Positions 8,160 through 16,308 of a stretch of 64,000 bases of DNA are shown here, in pieces. The notes under the pieces were generated by a model that saw only the letters and a list, made by a program, of their open reading frames with translations, ran no database searches and was not told where the DNA came from. Both the position numbers and the translations under genes were made by a program. Each line of letters opens with the position of its first letter. Position 1 is the stretch's first letter. The DNA comes from Abyssibius alkaniclasticus (GTDB lineage: Bacteria; Pseudomonadota; Alphaproteobacteria; Rhodobacterales; Rhodobacteraceae), in NCBI RefSeq assembly GCF_020447305.1, contig NZ_CP095732.1, positions 1,210,501 through 1,274,500 of the forward strand. The letters run 5' to 3'.

Positions 8160-8171
8160 GGCAGAGCAGCC

Positions 8172-8219
8172 GATTCGCAACCATCCAGCCCGAATCAAAT
8201 GCGAATCAGGCGAAGAATC
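8172..8219. promoter_or_regulatory. Cluster of four GANTC (CcrM methylation) sites upstream of gcrA
   Basis: GATTC at 8172-8176 and GAATC at 8192-8196, 8203-8207 and 8215-8219; each matches GANTC on both strands. The last overlaps the argE stop codon. In alphaproteobacteria CcrM methylates the adenine in GANTC and GcrA reads the methylation state. Four sites in 48 bp is far denser than chance in GC-rich DNA. Confidence 0.7.
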
Positions 8220-9378
8220 AGGCCGAAACCCGCGCGAGCAGCCGTTCCAGCATGGTCAGACACTGGCGCAATTGCTCGCCACTGACAAATTCATCCGGCT
8301 TATGGGCCTGGGCAATATCACCGGGGCCGCAGACCACGGTGGAAATGCCCTGGGCGGCAAACAGCCCCGCCTCGGTGCCAAAGGGCACGGTGGCGGTGGT
8401 GTTCGCCCCGGTCAGCGCCAGCACCAGCTTTTGTGCCGCGCCCTCGGCCTCCGGCTCCAGCCCCACAACCTCGGCAATGGTTCGGGTTTCGATACTGGCA
8501 CCGGGATGGGTGGCGCGCATCTCGGGCAGCAGCACGTTATTGGCAAAGTCGTTGATGCGGGTTTTCACAAAAGCAATATCGTCTGGCTGCACGGGGCGGT
8601 ATTCCCAGTCGATTTCCGCATGGTTCGGAATGACATTCGTTGCCACGCCAGCCGCAAGACGGCCAACATTCAGCGTGGTCTGGGGTGGGTCGAACGGGCT
8701 GTCGGCAGGCGCACGGGCTTTCAGCGCCTCGGCAATTTCCATCAGCTGCCCGATATAGCGCGCCGCGTAAACCGCCGCATTGACCCCGGCGGCGGGCATG
8801 GAGCTGTGGCCCTCCAGCCCGCCCAGAACCGTGTGCATTTCACAACAGCCCTTATGCCCGTTGATCAGCCGCATACTTGTCGGCTCGCCCACAATGCAGA
8901 TGCCGGGGCGCAGCCCGCGCGCAGCCAAAGCGGCCAGCATGACCGGCGCGCCAAGGCAACCGGTTTCCTCGTCATAGCTCAGCGCGATATGAATGGGTTT
9001 GCTCAACCCGGCTTGCGCAAGCTGCGGGGCCAGCGCCAGCGCGCAGGCGATAAAACCCTTCATGTCGCAAGCACCGCGCCCGTAATACAGCCCGCCGGAT
9101 TCATGCAGCGTAAAGGCATCGCGGCTCCAGGCCTGGCCGGTTGTGGGCACCACATCGCTATGGCCCGACAGGATTATTCCACCATCGATCATTGGCCCGA
9201 ACGTGGCAAACAGGTTGCCCTTTGTGCCGCTTGCATCATGCGAAATTTCGACATGCGCGCCGTGGCCTGCCACATAGTCAGCCACCCAGTCGATCAGCGC
9301 CAGATTGCTGTCGCTGCTGATTGTGGGAAAGCTGATGAGCTTGCCGAGAATCTGAATGGTTTGGTCAAACATGGTCAT
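8218..9378 (-). CDS. argE: Acetylornithine deacetylase
   Basis: A 386-residue zinc-dependent M20-family deacetylase that removes the acetyl group from N-acetylornithine to give ornithine for arginine synthesis. Metal-site motifs are visible: 'LSGHSDVVP', 'YYGRGACDMKG' and 'SYDEETGCLGA', and a dimerisation region carries 'EGHSSMP'. Length and motif order fit ArgE of the alphaproteobacterial type. The start 'MTMFDQT' could instead be the second Met two codons on. It is transcribed away from the flagellar-region transglycosylase gene. Its stop codon overlaps a GANTC site belonging to the gcrA upstream region, so argE may read through into gcrA. Confidence 0.9.
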   Translation of the reverse strand: MTMFDQTIQILGKLISFPTISSDSNLALIDWVADYVAGHGAHVEISHDASGTKGNLFATFGPMIDGGIILSGHSDVVPTTGQAWSRDAFTLHESGGLYYGRGACDMKGFIACALALAPQLAQAGLSKPIHIALSYDEETGCLGAPVMLAALAARGLRPGICIVGEPTSMRLINGHKGCCEMHTVLGGLEGHSSMPAAGVNAAVYAARYIGQLMEIAEALKARAPADSPFDPPQTTLNVGRLAAGVATNVIPNHAEIDWEYRPVQPDDIAFVKTRINDFANNVLLPEMRATHPGASIETRTIAEVVGLEPEAEGAAQKLVLALTGANTTATVPFGTEAGLFAAQGISTVVCGPGDIAQAHKPDEFVSGEQLRQCLTMLERLLARVSA

Positions 9379-9478
9379 ACCTCGCTTTCGCCAAGGCCTA
9401 AGCGGGCTGCGCGCGAAATGCCAGATAAACTTGCACCTGCTTTAGAGCTTGGTAACGATCCGGCGCTAAGCCTTGGGC

Positions 9479-10288
9479 ATGAACCGGAGAATCCGCGCCA
9501 CTTCTAGCCTGATTGCCGCGCTGTTTTGCGCAAGCGCCGCAATTGCCCAAAGCGCCGATGATGTGGGCGCAAGCCTGTGCGAAGCCGCCAGTTTTGCCGC
9601 AGCACAGGAACGCGGCATCCCCCCCGATGTCATGCTTGCCATAACCCTGACCGAAACCGGGCGGCGGCGCGCAGGTGCGTTGCGCCCCTGGCCCTGGACG
9701 GTGAATATGGAAGGTGCCGGCGCGTGGTTTGATACGCTCGATGAGGCATTGGCCTTTGCCACGACCCGCTATGAGGCCGGCGCGCGCAGCTTCGATGTGG
9801 GCTGCTTCCAGCTCAACTATCGTTGGCACGGCCAGAATTTTGCCTCGATCGAAGCCATGTTCGACCCGATGACCAATGCCCGCTACGCGGCTGGCTTTCT
9901 GAGCGATTTATATGACGAGCTTGGCTCGTGGAGTGCGGCAGCAGGCGCCTATCATTCGCGCACCCCCAGCTATGCCAACCGTTATACCGCGCGGTTTGAT
10001 GAGATACGCGCCCGGCTTGGCGGCGATGTGCCCGCGCCCCGCCTGGTGCTGGCCGCCGCCCCCGCATCCCAGCGCCCCGTTCTGGCCGTGCATCCTTTCC
10101 TGTCGCCCGGGCAGGCGGCGCTGACCGGCCCCTATAGCGCCGTGCCCGTGGCTGATGATGGCAGCCCCGCGCCGCTTCTGGGCGCAAGCGGCACAGCGGC
10201 GCAAGCCCCGCTCGGCTCGCTCGCCACCGGGGCGATTGAAACCCAAACCCACAGCCTGCTGACCAGCGGGCCGGGTGCCTTGTTCTAG
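9479..10288 (+). CDS. Exported lytic transglycosylase-like protein in the flagellar operon
   Basis: About 269 residues with an N-terminal signal peptide ending in 'SAAIAQ'. An SLT-like fold follows: 'AAQERGIPPDVMLAITLTETGR' supplies the probable catalytic Glu in 'TETG', 'FDVGCFQLNYRWHG' matches the 'GLMQ..' region of the family, and 'AAGAYHS' matches the later 'AYN.G' motif. The C-terminal 90 residues are Ala/Pro-rich and look disordered. The ATG at 9479 is preferred over a TTG two codons upstream. The stop lies eight bases before flhA, so it probably cuts peptidoglycan to let the flagellar rod pass, replacing the muramidase domain of FlgJ. That role is inferred from position. Confidence 0.8.
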   Translation: MNRRIRATSSLIAALFCASAAIAQSADDVGASLCEAASFAAAQERGIPPDVMLAITLTETGRRRAGALRPWPWTVNMEGAGAWFDTLDEALAFATTRYEAGARSFDVGCFQLNYRWHGQNFASIEAMFDPMTNARYAAGFLSDLYDELGSWSAAAGAYHSRTPSYANRYTARFDEIRARLGGDVPAPRLVLAAAPASQRPVLAVHPFLSPGQAALTGPYSAVPVADDGSPAPLLGASGTAAQAPLGSLATGAIETQTHSLLTSGPGALF

Positions 10289-10296
10289 GGGTTGGT

Positions 10297-12372
10297 ATGA
10301 GCTTTTCGATCCGCGCGCTGTATCAACCCACCGTGCTGCTCAGCCTTGCGCTGATGGCGGTGATTGTGATGATGGTGCTGCCCGTGCCGTCATTCGTGCT
10401 GGATATCGGCCTGTCGGCCAGTTTCGCGCTGGCCATCCTGATTTTCACCATCACGCTATTCATTGGCCGCCCGCTCGACTTTTCGGCCTTTCCCACCATT
10501 CTGCTGGCCAGCCTCATGCTGCGCCTGTCGCTCAATGTCAGCTCCACCAAGCTGATCATCGGCGAGGGGCATAACGGCACGGCGGCGGCGGGCAAGGTCA
10601 TTGAAGGTTTCGCGATGTTCGTCATGGGCGGCTCGGTCTATCTGGGGCTGGTGGTGTTCGGTGTGCTGATGATCGTGAATTTCATCGTGATCACCAAGGG
10701 TGCGGGCCGTATGGCCGAGGTTGGCGCGCGTTTCGCGCTTGACGGGATGCCCGGCAAACAGCTTGCCATCGATGCCGATATGGCCGCAGGCGCCATTGAT
10801 CATGCCGAGGCCAAGGCCCGCCGTCAGCTGGAGCAGGAAGAAACCACGTTTTTCGGCAGCCTTGACGGGGCGTCGAAATTCGTGAAGGGCGATGCGGTGG
10901 CCGGGCTGCTGATTACCCTGCTGAACCTGGTGGTGGGCCTGGCTATGGGCGTGTTCATGCATGGAATGCCGATTGGCCTGGCCTTTGAAACCTATGCGAT
11001 TCTGACCGTGGGCGATGGGCTGGTCACGCAAATTCCCGCTGTCATCATCTCTATCGCTGCCGCGCTGCTGCTGTCCAAGGGTGGCAACAAGGGCGCAACC
11101 GACCTTGCGCTTCTGTCCCAGCTTGGGCGCTATCCTGTGGCGCTGGCCACGGTTGCCGCCCTGATGGTGCTGTTCGCACTTGTGCCCGGTCTGCCGTTCC
11201 TGCCCTTTGTCGCCGGGGCGATTGCGCTGGGGCTGGCGGCGCGGCGCGGCTTTCAGCGTGTTCGCGCCGAAGCCGAAGCGAGCGCCAAAACCGCCATTGC
11301 CGATGCGCCCAAAGCCCCGCGCAAAACCCTTGGCGACATGCTCGATCTAGATGAAATCCATCTCGAATTCGCCACCAACCTCGTGCCGACGGTCATGGAT
11401 AGCGCCACGGGGCTCGATGCACGTATTCTGAACATGCGCAACCATATCGCCGGCAGTTTCGGGCTGATCATTCCCGAAATACGGCTGACCGATTCCACCC
11501 TGCTGCCCGATGGCACCTATGTCATCCGCATTCAGGGCGTGGAGGTGGCGCGCAGCGAAATCGAGGTTGGTCAGGTGCTGGTGCTGCTGGCCGAAACCGA
11601 GGCGACGCCCCCGCCCGGGCGCGATGTGCGCGAGCCGGTATATGGCGCCCCCGCCCGCTGGATCGACCCGTCCTTGCAGGAAGATGCGGCGCTGCTCGGC
11701 CTGTCGGTCGTCAACCCGACCGAGGTTGTCGCCACGCATCTGCTGGAGGTGCTGAAAGCCAATTTCGCCCGGCTGTTCAACCGCCGCTCGTTGCGCAAGC
11801 TGCTCGATGAGTTTGTTGCCCTGTCGGACCCGGCGCGCGCCCAGGCCAACCGCCGGATACTGGATGAAATGATCCCCGACAAGGTGTCGGTCGATATGCT
11901 GCAATCGGTGCTGCGGCTGTTGCTTCAGGAACAGGTCTCTATCCGCAACCTGCCGATGATCCTTGATTCCATCGCCGAAGCGGGCAGCGGCACGCCCGAG
12001 ATGATTTGTGAACATGTGCGCCACCGCATGGGCTTTCAGCTTGTCTCCACCATGCAAGAGGCTGACGGTGCGCTGCCGCTGGTGCAGCTCGCCCCGGAAT
12101 GGGAGCCGCTGTTTCAAAAGCACCAGTTGGAGACTGCGGCAGGCGGTTTTGACGTGGCCTTGCCACCGGCCGAGTTCAACCGCCTCGCCGCCGCCATTGC
12201 CGAGCAGATCAGCCTTGCAGGCGAAACCGGGCGCTATCCGGCGATTGTCACAACCACCCGCCGCCGCCGGTTCGTGCAGGCGGTGCTGTCGGCCAAGGGC
12301 ATCCGCAATCCGGTGTTTTCCTTTGAGGAGGTCGGCGCCAATGCCCGCCCGGCGCTGCTGGGGGTGGCCTGA
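10297..12372 (+). CDS. flhA: Flagellar export gate protein FlhA
   Basis: A 691-residue inner-membrane protein that forms the nonameric ring of the flagellar type III export gate. The first roughly 300 residues hold about eight membrane segments. The conserved 'GRPLDFSAFPTILL' and 'RLSLNVSSTKLII' segments and the cytoplasmic FHIPEP loop region ('AEVGARFALDGMPGKQLAIDADM' in part) are easily recognised. The cytoplasmic domain that docks chaperone-substrate complexes follows from about residue 340. The stop TGA is immediately followed by the fliR ATG without a spacer. The operon order flhA-fliR-flhB is compact and implies balanced production of gate subunits. Confidence 0.96.
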   Translation: MSFSIRALYQPTVLLSLALMAVIVMMVLPVPSFVLDIGLSASFALAILIFTITLFIGRPLDFSAFPTILLASLMLRLSLNVSSTKLIIGEGHNGTAAAGKVIEGFAMFVMGGSVYLGLVVFGVLMIVNFIVITKGAGRMAEVGARFALDGMPGKQLAIDADMAAGAIDHAEAKARRQLEQEETTFFGSLDGASKFVKGDAVAGLLITLLNLVVGLAMGVFMHGMPIGLAFETYAILTVGDGLVTQIPAVIISIAAALLLSKGGNKGATDLALLSQLGRYPVALATVAALMVLFALVPGLPFLPFVAGAIALGLAARRGFQRVRAEAEASAKTAIADAPKAPRKTLGDMLDLDEIHLEFATNLVPTVMDSATGLDARILNMRNHIAGSFGLIIPEIRLTDSTLLPDGTYVIRIQGVEVARSEIEVGQVLVLLAETEATPPPGRDVREPVYGAPARWIDPSLQEDAALLGLSVVNPTEVVATHLLEVLKANFARLFNRRSLRKLLDEFVALSDPARAQANRRILDEMIPDKVSVDMLQSVLRLLLQEQVSIRNLPMILDSIAEAGSGTPEMICEHVRHRMGFQLVSTMQEADGALPLVQLAPEWEPLFQKHQLETAAGGFDVALPPAEFNRLAAAIAEQISLAGETGRYPAIVTTTRRRRFVQAVLSAKGIRNPVFSFEEVGANARPALLGVA

Positions 12373-13155
12373 ATGTTTGACGCAATGGCCGCGATCATGG
12401 CGCAGGTGAACCCGATGATCGGGGCCGCCGTGCTGGTTTTCATGCGGATCGGTGCCTTTGTGGCCCTGCTGCCCGGCTTTGGCGAACAAACCATCCCCAT
12501 GCGCCTTCGCCTTGCGGCAATTCTGGCCTTTACGCTGATCAGCTGGCCATTGGTTGCCCCCAACCTGCCAACCGATCTGCCCCCATTTCCGGCTTTGGCC
12601 GTGCTGATGCTGATCGAACTGGCCATCGGCGCCCTGATGGGCATTGCCGTGCGGCTTTTGGTCATGGCGCTGCAAATTGCCGGTGCCATTGCCGCCCAGA
12701 CCACCGCCGTCAGCCAGATGGCGGGCGTTGCCGTGACGCCGGAACCGATGCCCGCCATTGGCAACGCGCTGGTGCTGGCGGGCCTGGCGCTGGCGCTGGC
12801 CGCGGGCCTGCCCGCCCAGGCAGTGCGCGCAATTGCCGAGTCCTACGCCGTGTTCCCCGCCGGGGTTTTGCCCGTTGCGGGCGATGTGGCGCAATGGGGA
12901 GTTGCGCGTGTTGCCGATGCTTTCGCGCTGGGCCTGACGCTGGCCGCCCCCTTCGTGATTGCCGCATTCGGCTACAACCTTGCGCTGGGGTTTCTCAACC
13001 GCGCCATGCCCGCGCTGATGGTGGCCTTTGTCGGCGCGCCCGCCATTACCGCTGGCGCCTTGCTGTTGCTGATGCTGGCGGCCCCGCTTATTCTGAATGT
13101 CTGGCATGACAGGCTATCGGCCACGCTCGAAGCGCCCTGGGCGCTGCCACAATGA
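12373..13155 (+). CDS. fliR: Flagellar export gate protein FliR
   Basis: A 260-residue, almost entirely hydrophobic inner-membrane protein with about six transmembrane segments. FliR joins FliP and FliQ to form the helical export channel of the flagellar secretion system. The N-terminal 'VFMRIGAFVALLPGFGEQTIPMRLRL' region (seen in part) and the 'QIAGAIAAQTTAVSQMAG' helix are typical. It begins at the base after the flhA stop, and its own stop overlaps the flhB start (ATGA). fliP and fliQ are not in this window, so flagellar genes are spread over more than one locus. Confidence 0.94.
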   Translation: MFDAMAAIMAQVNPMIGAAVLVFMRIGAFVALLPGFGEQTIPMRLRLAAILAFTLISWPLVAPNLPTDLPPFPALAVLMLIELAIGALMGIAVRLLVMALQIAGAIAAQTTAVSQMAGVAVTPEPMPAIGNALVLAGLALALAAGLPAQAVRAIAESYAVFPAGVLPVAGDVAQWGVARVADAFALGLTLAAPFVIAAFGYNLALGFLNRAMPALMVAFVGAPAITAGALLLLMLAAPLILNVWHDRLSATLEAPWALPQ

Positions 13156-14249
13156 GCGGGGCTAGCGAAAACGGCGAAAAAACCTACGAGGCGACCGCCC
13201 ATAAACTTGCGGAATCGCGCAAGAAGGGCGATATCGCGCGCGCGCCGGATGTGTCGGTTGCCGCCGCCTATCTGGGGTTGCTGGCGGCAATTATCGGCTT
13301 TGGCCCGATCGCGGTAGAGCGGCTGTTCTCGGCCCTGTCCGGCACCATTGCACGGGCCGACACGCTTGCCCCGGCAGTGCTGGGGGCCGGGGGTGGCGCG
13401 CGGCTTTTCGGGCTGCTCGCCAGCGGGCTTGCGCCCATGCTGATCATATTGCTCGTGCCGGGTGCGCTGGTGCTGGCGGTGCTGTTCGCGCAGCGCACAT
13501 TCATTTTCACCCCGTCCAAGCTTGCCCCGAAACTCAGCCGCATCTCGCCCCTCCAGGGCGCCAAGAACAAATTTGGCGCCAAAGGGCTGGTCGAATTCGC
13601 CAAAACGCTGGTCAAAATGGTTGCGGTCGGCATTGTGGCGGGGGTCTATATGGTGGCGCAGGGCAGCAATATTCTGGGCTCCGCCGCATTGCCCGCACAG
13701 GCGCTGGCGGTCATGCTTGGCGCGGTGCTTCTGGCGCTGCTGAGCAATGTCAGCATCATCGCGGTCGCCATCGGCGCGCTCGATTTCTTCTGGCAGCGCA
13801 GCCATCATCTGTCCACCCAGCGGATGAGCCATCAGGACATGCGTGAAGAGCATAAATCCAACGAGGGTGATCCGCATATGAAGGCCCAGCGCCGCCAGCG
13901 CGGCCAGGCCATTGCCATGAACCAGATGCTGGCAGATGTGCCAAAGGCCGATGTGGTTGTCGTCAACCCTACACATTATGCTGTGGCGCTGAAATGGTCG
14001 CGCAGCCCCGGCTCGGCCCCCGTTTGTGTGGCCAAGGGGGTCGATGCGCTGGCCGCGCAAATCCGCCAACTTGCGCAAGAGGCGGGCGTGCCGCTGCATT
14101 CCGACCCGCCCACCGCGCGCGCCATTCATGCCGCTGTCGAGATCGGGCAGGAAATTCGCCCCGAGCATTACAAAGCCATTGCCGCCGCGCTGCGCTTTGC
14201 CGATGCCATGCGCAAGCGCGCCCGCAATTCTGCCACGGGACCGAAATGA
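13152..14249 (+). CDS. flhB: Flagellar export switch protein FlhB
   Basis: A 365-residue protein with four membrane segments and a cytoplasmic tail. It controls the switch from rod/hook export to filament export through self-cleavage between Asn and Pro of 'NPTH', here Asn272-Pro273-Thr274-His275, followed by 'YAVALKW'. The N terminus 'EKTYEATAHKLAESRKKGDIARA' (seen in part) is the usual amphipathic lead. The start overlaps the fliR stop and its stop overlaps the next gene's ATG, both ATGA, so translation is coupled along the operon. Confidence 0.96.
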   Translation: MSGASENGEKTYEATAHKLAESRKKGDIARAPDVSVAAAYLGLLAAIIGFGPIAVERLFSALSGTIARADTLAPAVLGAGGGARLFGLLASGLAPMLIILLVPGALVLAVLFAQRTFIFTPSKLAPKLSRISPLQGAKNKFGAKGLVEFAKTLVKMVAVGIVAGVYMVAQGSNILGSAALPAQALAVMLGAVLLALLSNVSIIAVAIGALDFFWQRSHHLSTQRMSHQDMREEHKSNEGDPHMKAQRRQRGQAIAMNQMLADVPKADVVVVNPTHYAVALKWSRSPGSAPVCVAKGVDALAAQIRQLAQEAGVPLHSDPPTARAIHAAVEIGQEIRPEHYKAIAAALRFADAMRKRARNSATGPK

Positions 14250-14629
14250 CCCCGGCCGCCTTGCGCAAACTCGGGGCATTGGCACAGCAGGTCGAGCGCC
14301 GCGACCTTGCCGCGTTGCGCCTGGCACAAGAACGCGTTGCCGCCCTGAACGCGGCGCAAGCCACGCTCGATTCAACGCAAGCCGCGCTTTACGCCGATGA
14401 CAGTATGATCATTGGCGCAGCCTATGGCGATTGGCTGCGGCTGGAGGCGGCGCGCATCGCCAAAGCGCTGCAAAAGGCCGAGCGGGCCGTGCTGGCCGCA
14501 CGCGGCAATGCCGCCCGCGCCTTTGCGCGCAAACAGGCGTTGCGCGGGCTGCAAGAACAGGCCGAGGCGGAAGAGCTGCAAACCGCGCGCCGCCGCGCCG
14601 AGCAAAACGGAATGCCCGCCGATCGCTAG
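14246..14629 (+). CDS. FliJ-like coiled-coil protein, probably flagellar export
   Basis: A 127-residue, highly charged, Ala-rich helical protein with heptad-like repeats through most of its length ('LAQQVERRDLAALRLAQERVAALNAAQ' in part, later 'LQEQAEAEELQTARRRAEQ'). Size, coiled-coil character and translational overlap with flhB fit FliJ, which links the export ATPase FliI to FlhA, but FliJ is normally encoded beside fliI, which is not here. The ATG at 14246 overlaps the flhB stop. The call rests on composition and location, since FliJ proteins share little sequence. It could also be an unrelated flagellar accessory protein. Confidence 0.6.
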   Translation: MTPAALRKLGALAQQVERRDLAALRLAQERVAALNAAQATLDSTQAALYADDSMIIGAAYGDWLRLEAARIAKALQKAERAVLAARGNAARAFARKQALRGLQEQAEAEELQTARRRAEQNGMPADR

Positions 14630-14654
14630 GCTTGAACTTCGCCCGCCCGCCCCA

Positions 14655-14676
14655 CATATGCGCATCAACGCATATG
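14655..14676. promoter_or_regulatory. Inverted repeat upstream of trxC, possible operator
   Basis: CATATGCG (14655-14662) and CGCATATG (14669-14676) are perfect 8-bp inverted arms with a 6-base spacer. The element ends eight bases before the chosen trxC start and includes the in-frame alternative ATG at 14658. It may bind a dimeric regulator, or form an mRNA hairpin next to the ribosome site. Confidence 0.5.
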
Positions 14677-14684
14677 AGGGTGCC

Positions 14685-15140
14685 ATGACCGAAAATTCTC
14701 TCCAATCCGCAAAACTGAAGCTGACCTGCCTGACCTGCGGCACAATCAACGCATTTCCCGCAGCACGGCTTGCCGACGGGCCGAAATGTTCCAGTTGCGG
14801 CGATGCCTTGGCCGATGGCAAGGTTGCCGAGATCGGCCTTGCCGAGCTTGAAAAAGCCGCCCGCAATGACAGCCTGCCGCTGCTGGCCGACCTCTGGGCG
14901 CCGTGGTGTGGGCCCTGCCGGATGATGGCTCCGGAATTTGCCAGCGCCGCCAAAACCCTGAAATCCCGCGCGCGGTTTGTGAAGCTCGACACCGACCGCC
15001 ATGCCGATGCCGCCGTGCGCTATGCCATTCGCGGCATTCCGGCACTGCTGCTGTTTGACCAGGGGCGCGAGCGCAACCGCCATGCCGGTGCGATGCGAGC
15101 GAGCCAGATCACCGCATGGGTTGCGCAGAATATCGACTAA
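14685..15140 (+). CDS. trxC: Thioredoxin 2 (zinc-binding thioredoxin)
   Basis: A 151-residue cytosolic disulfide reductase of the TrxC type. An N-terminal zinc module has Cys15-Leu-Thr-Cys18 and Cys35-Ser-Ser-Cys38, and the thioredoxin domain carries the active site Trp-Cys-Gly-Pro-Cys at 74-78 and the cis-Pro in 'IRGIPALLLF'. In other bacteria trxC belongs to the oxidative-stress response. The start at 14685 follows a GAGGG ribosome site; an in-frame ATG at 14658 would add nine residues and sits inside the inverted repeat. Its TAA stop interlocks with the TAG of convergent zapE, so the two coding regions overlap by four bases. Confidence 0.94.
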   Translation: MTENSLQSAKLKLTCLTCGTINAFPAARLADGPKCSSCGDALADGKVAEIGLAELEKAARNDSLPLLADLWAPWCGPCRMMAPEFASAAKTLKSRARFVKLDTDRHADAAVRYAIRGIPALLLFDQGRERNRHAGAMRASQITAWVAQNID

Positions 15141-16237
15141 TCCGCCGCCCAATCGGCGCTGCGCATTTCGGAAAGCCGCGAAGCCGTGCGCTGAAATTCG
15201 AATGCGCCCGCCCCGTCGGGGTATAATTCATCTGGTTCGGCGGCGGCCGAGGCCACCAGCCGCACGCGCGCCTCGTAAAGCGCATCGATCAGGGTGACAA
15301 AACGCTTGGCTTCGTTGTTGTTTGCGCGGCCAAGCAGCGGGATGTCATCCAGAACAAGCACCCGCAGCGCATCGGCCAGCGCCAGATAATCGCCCGGGCC
15401 AAGGGCCGCGCCACACAGGTTTTCAAAACTGTCGCGCCCCACGCCGTTGCGAAAGGCGGCAAGGCGCAGCAGGCGGCCGGGGCGCGCAAGCTCCAGCACA
15501 TCGCCCGGCCCGCCGGCAAGATCGTCCCAGGCCGCATCCAGCGCCGCCGTTGCCGCTGGCCCCAGGGGGCTGATGTAAAGCCGCGCGCCCGCCATGCGGT
15601 TTTGCCGATGGTCAAAGGGCGATTCCAGATGATGCACCTCGAGCCGCGCCTTGATCTGTTCGATAAAGGGCAGGAAAAGCTGGCGGTTCAGCCCGTCCTT
15701 ATACAAATCATCCGGCGCGCGGTTCGAGGTGGTCACCACGATCACACCGGCTGCAAACAGGCGTTCAAACAGGCGGCCGACGATCATCGCATCGGTGATG
15801 TCGCTGATCTGCATTTCATCAAAACACAGCAGCGCGGCGCTTTCGGCAATGGCATCGGCCACCGGCACGATCGGGTCGCTTGTGCCGCGCGCCCGTGCCT
15901 TGGCAATTTCGGCATGGACCGATTGCATGAAGGCATGAAAATGCACACGGCGTTTCTTGTCCACCGGCGCGCCTTCAAAGAACAAATCCATCAGCATGGA
16001 TTTGCCGCGCCCGACGCCGCCAAACAGATACAGGCCGGGAATATCCGACGCCGTGATCCGCTCGCGCCCCCAGCCAAACAGCGCCAGCCCCACGCGGCGC
16101 GGGCGGCGCGGGTCATACCCCTCTAGCCGCCGGTGCAATAGTTGCAGCTTTTCAACCGCCAGCCGCTGGCCCGGGTCATCGCGCAAACGGCCCGTGGCAA
16201 CCAGGTCGCGGTAGCGGCTCATCGGGCCGTCGGTCAT
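15137..16237 (-). CDS. zapE: Cell division ATPase ZapE (AFG1-like)
   Basis: A 366-residue AAA-type ATPase. ZapE/AFG1 proteins act at the FtsZ ring in E. coli and in quality control of respiratory-chain subunits in mitochondria. Walker A 'GGVGRGKS' is at residues 73-80, preceded by 'GLYLFG'. Walker B is 'LLCFDEMQISD', and 'VTTSNRAPDDLYKDGL' is the sensor region characteristic of this family. The start at 16237 follows an AAGGAG ribosome site; 31 upstream codons of open frame are excluded. It is encoded head-to-tail downstream of the EamA transporter and tail-to-tail with trxC. Confidence 0.93.
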   Translation of the reverse strand: MTDGPMSRYRDLVATGRLRDDPGQRLAVEKLQLLHRRLEGYDPRRPRRVGLALFGWGRERITASDIPGLYLFGGVGRGKSMLMDLFFEGAPVDKKRRVHFHAFMQSVHAEIAKARARGTSDPIVPVADAIAESAALLCFDEMQISDITDAMIVGRLFERLFAAGVIVVTTSNRAPDDLYKDGLNRQLFLPFIEQIKARLEVHHLESPFDHRQNRMAGARLYISPLGPAATAALDAAWDDLAGGPGDVLELARPGRLLRLAAFRNGVGRDSFENLCGAALGPGDYLALADALRVLVLDDIPLLGRANNNEAKRFVTLIDALYEARVRLVASAAAEPDELYPDGAGAFEFQRTASRLSEMRSADWAAD

Positions 16238-16308
16238 GTGGCGCTCCTTGAAACTGGCACAGCAATAGCGGCTCGCAAGGCCAATGTTAACAGGTGACGA
16301 TGCCCAGC

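Noticed and set aside
9379-9478. CtrA or flagellar-regulator site before the transglycosylase-flhA operon
   Set aside because: No TTAA-N7-TTAA pair or sigma-54/sigma-28 promoter pattern was recognised in the 100-bp gap.
11347-13107. 586-codon open frame antisense to flhA/fliR
   Set aside because: It spans two clear flagellar genes in the opposite strand and encodes a low-complexity His/Gln/Gly protein with no motif.
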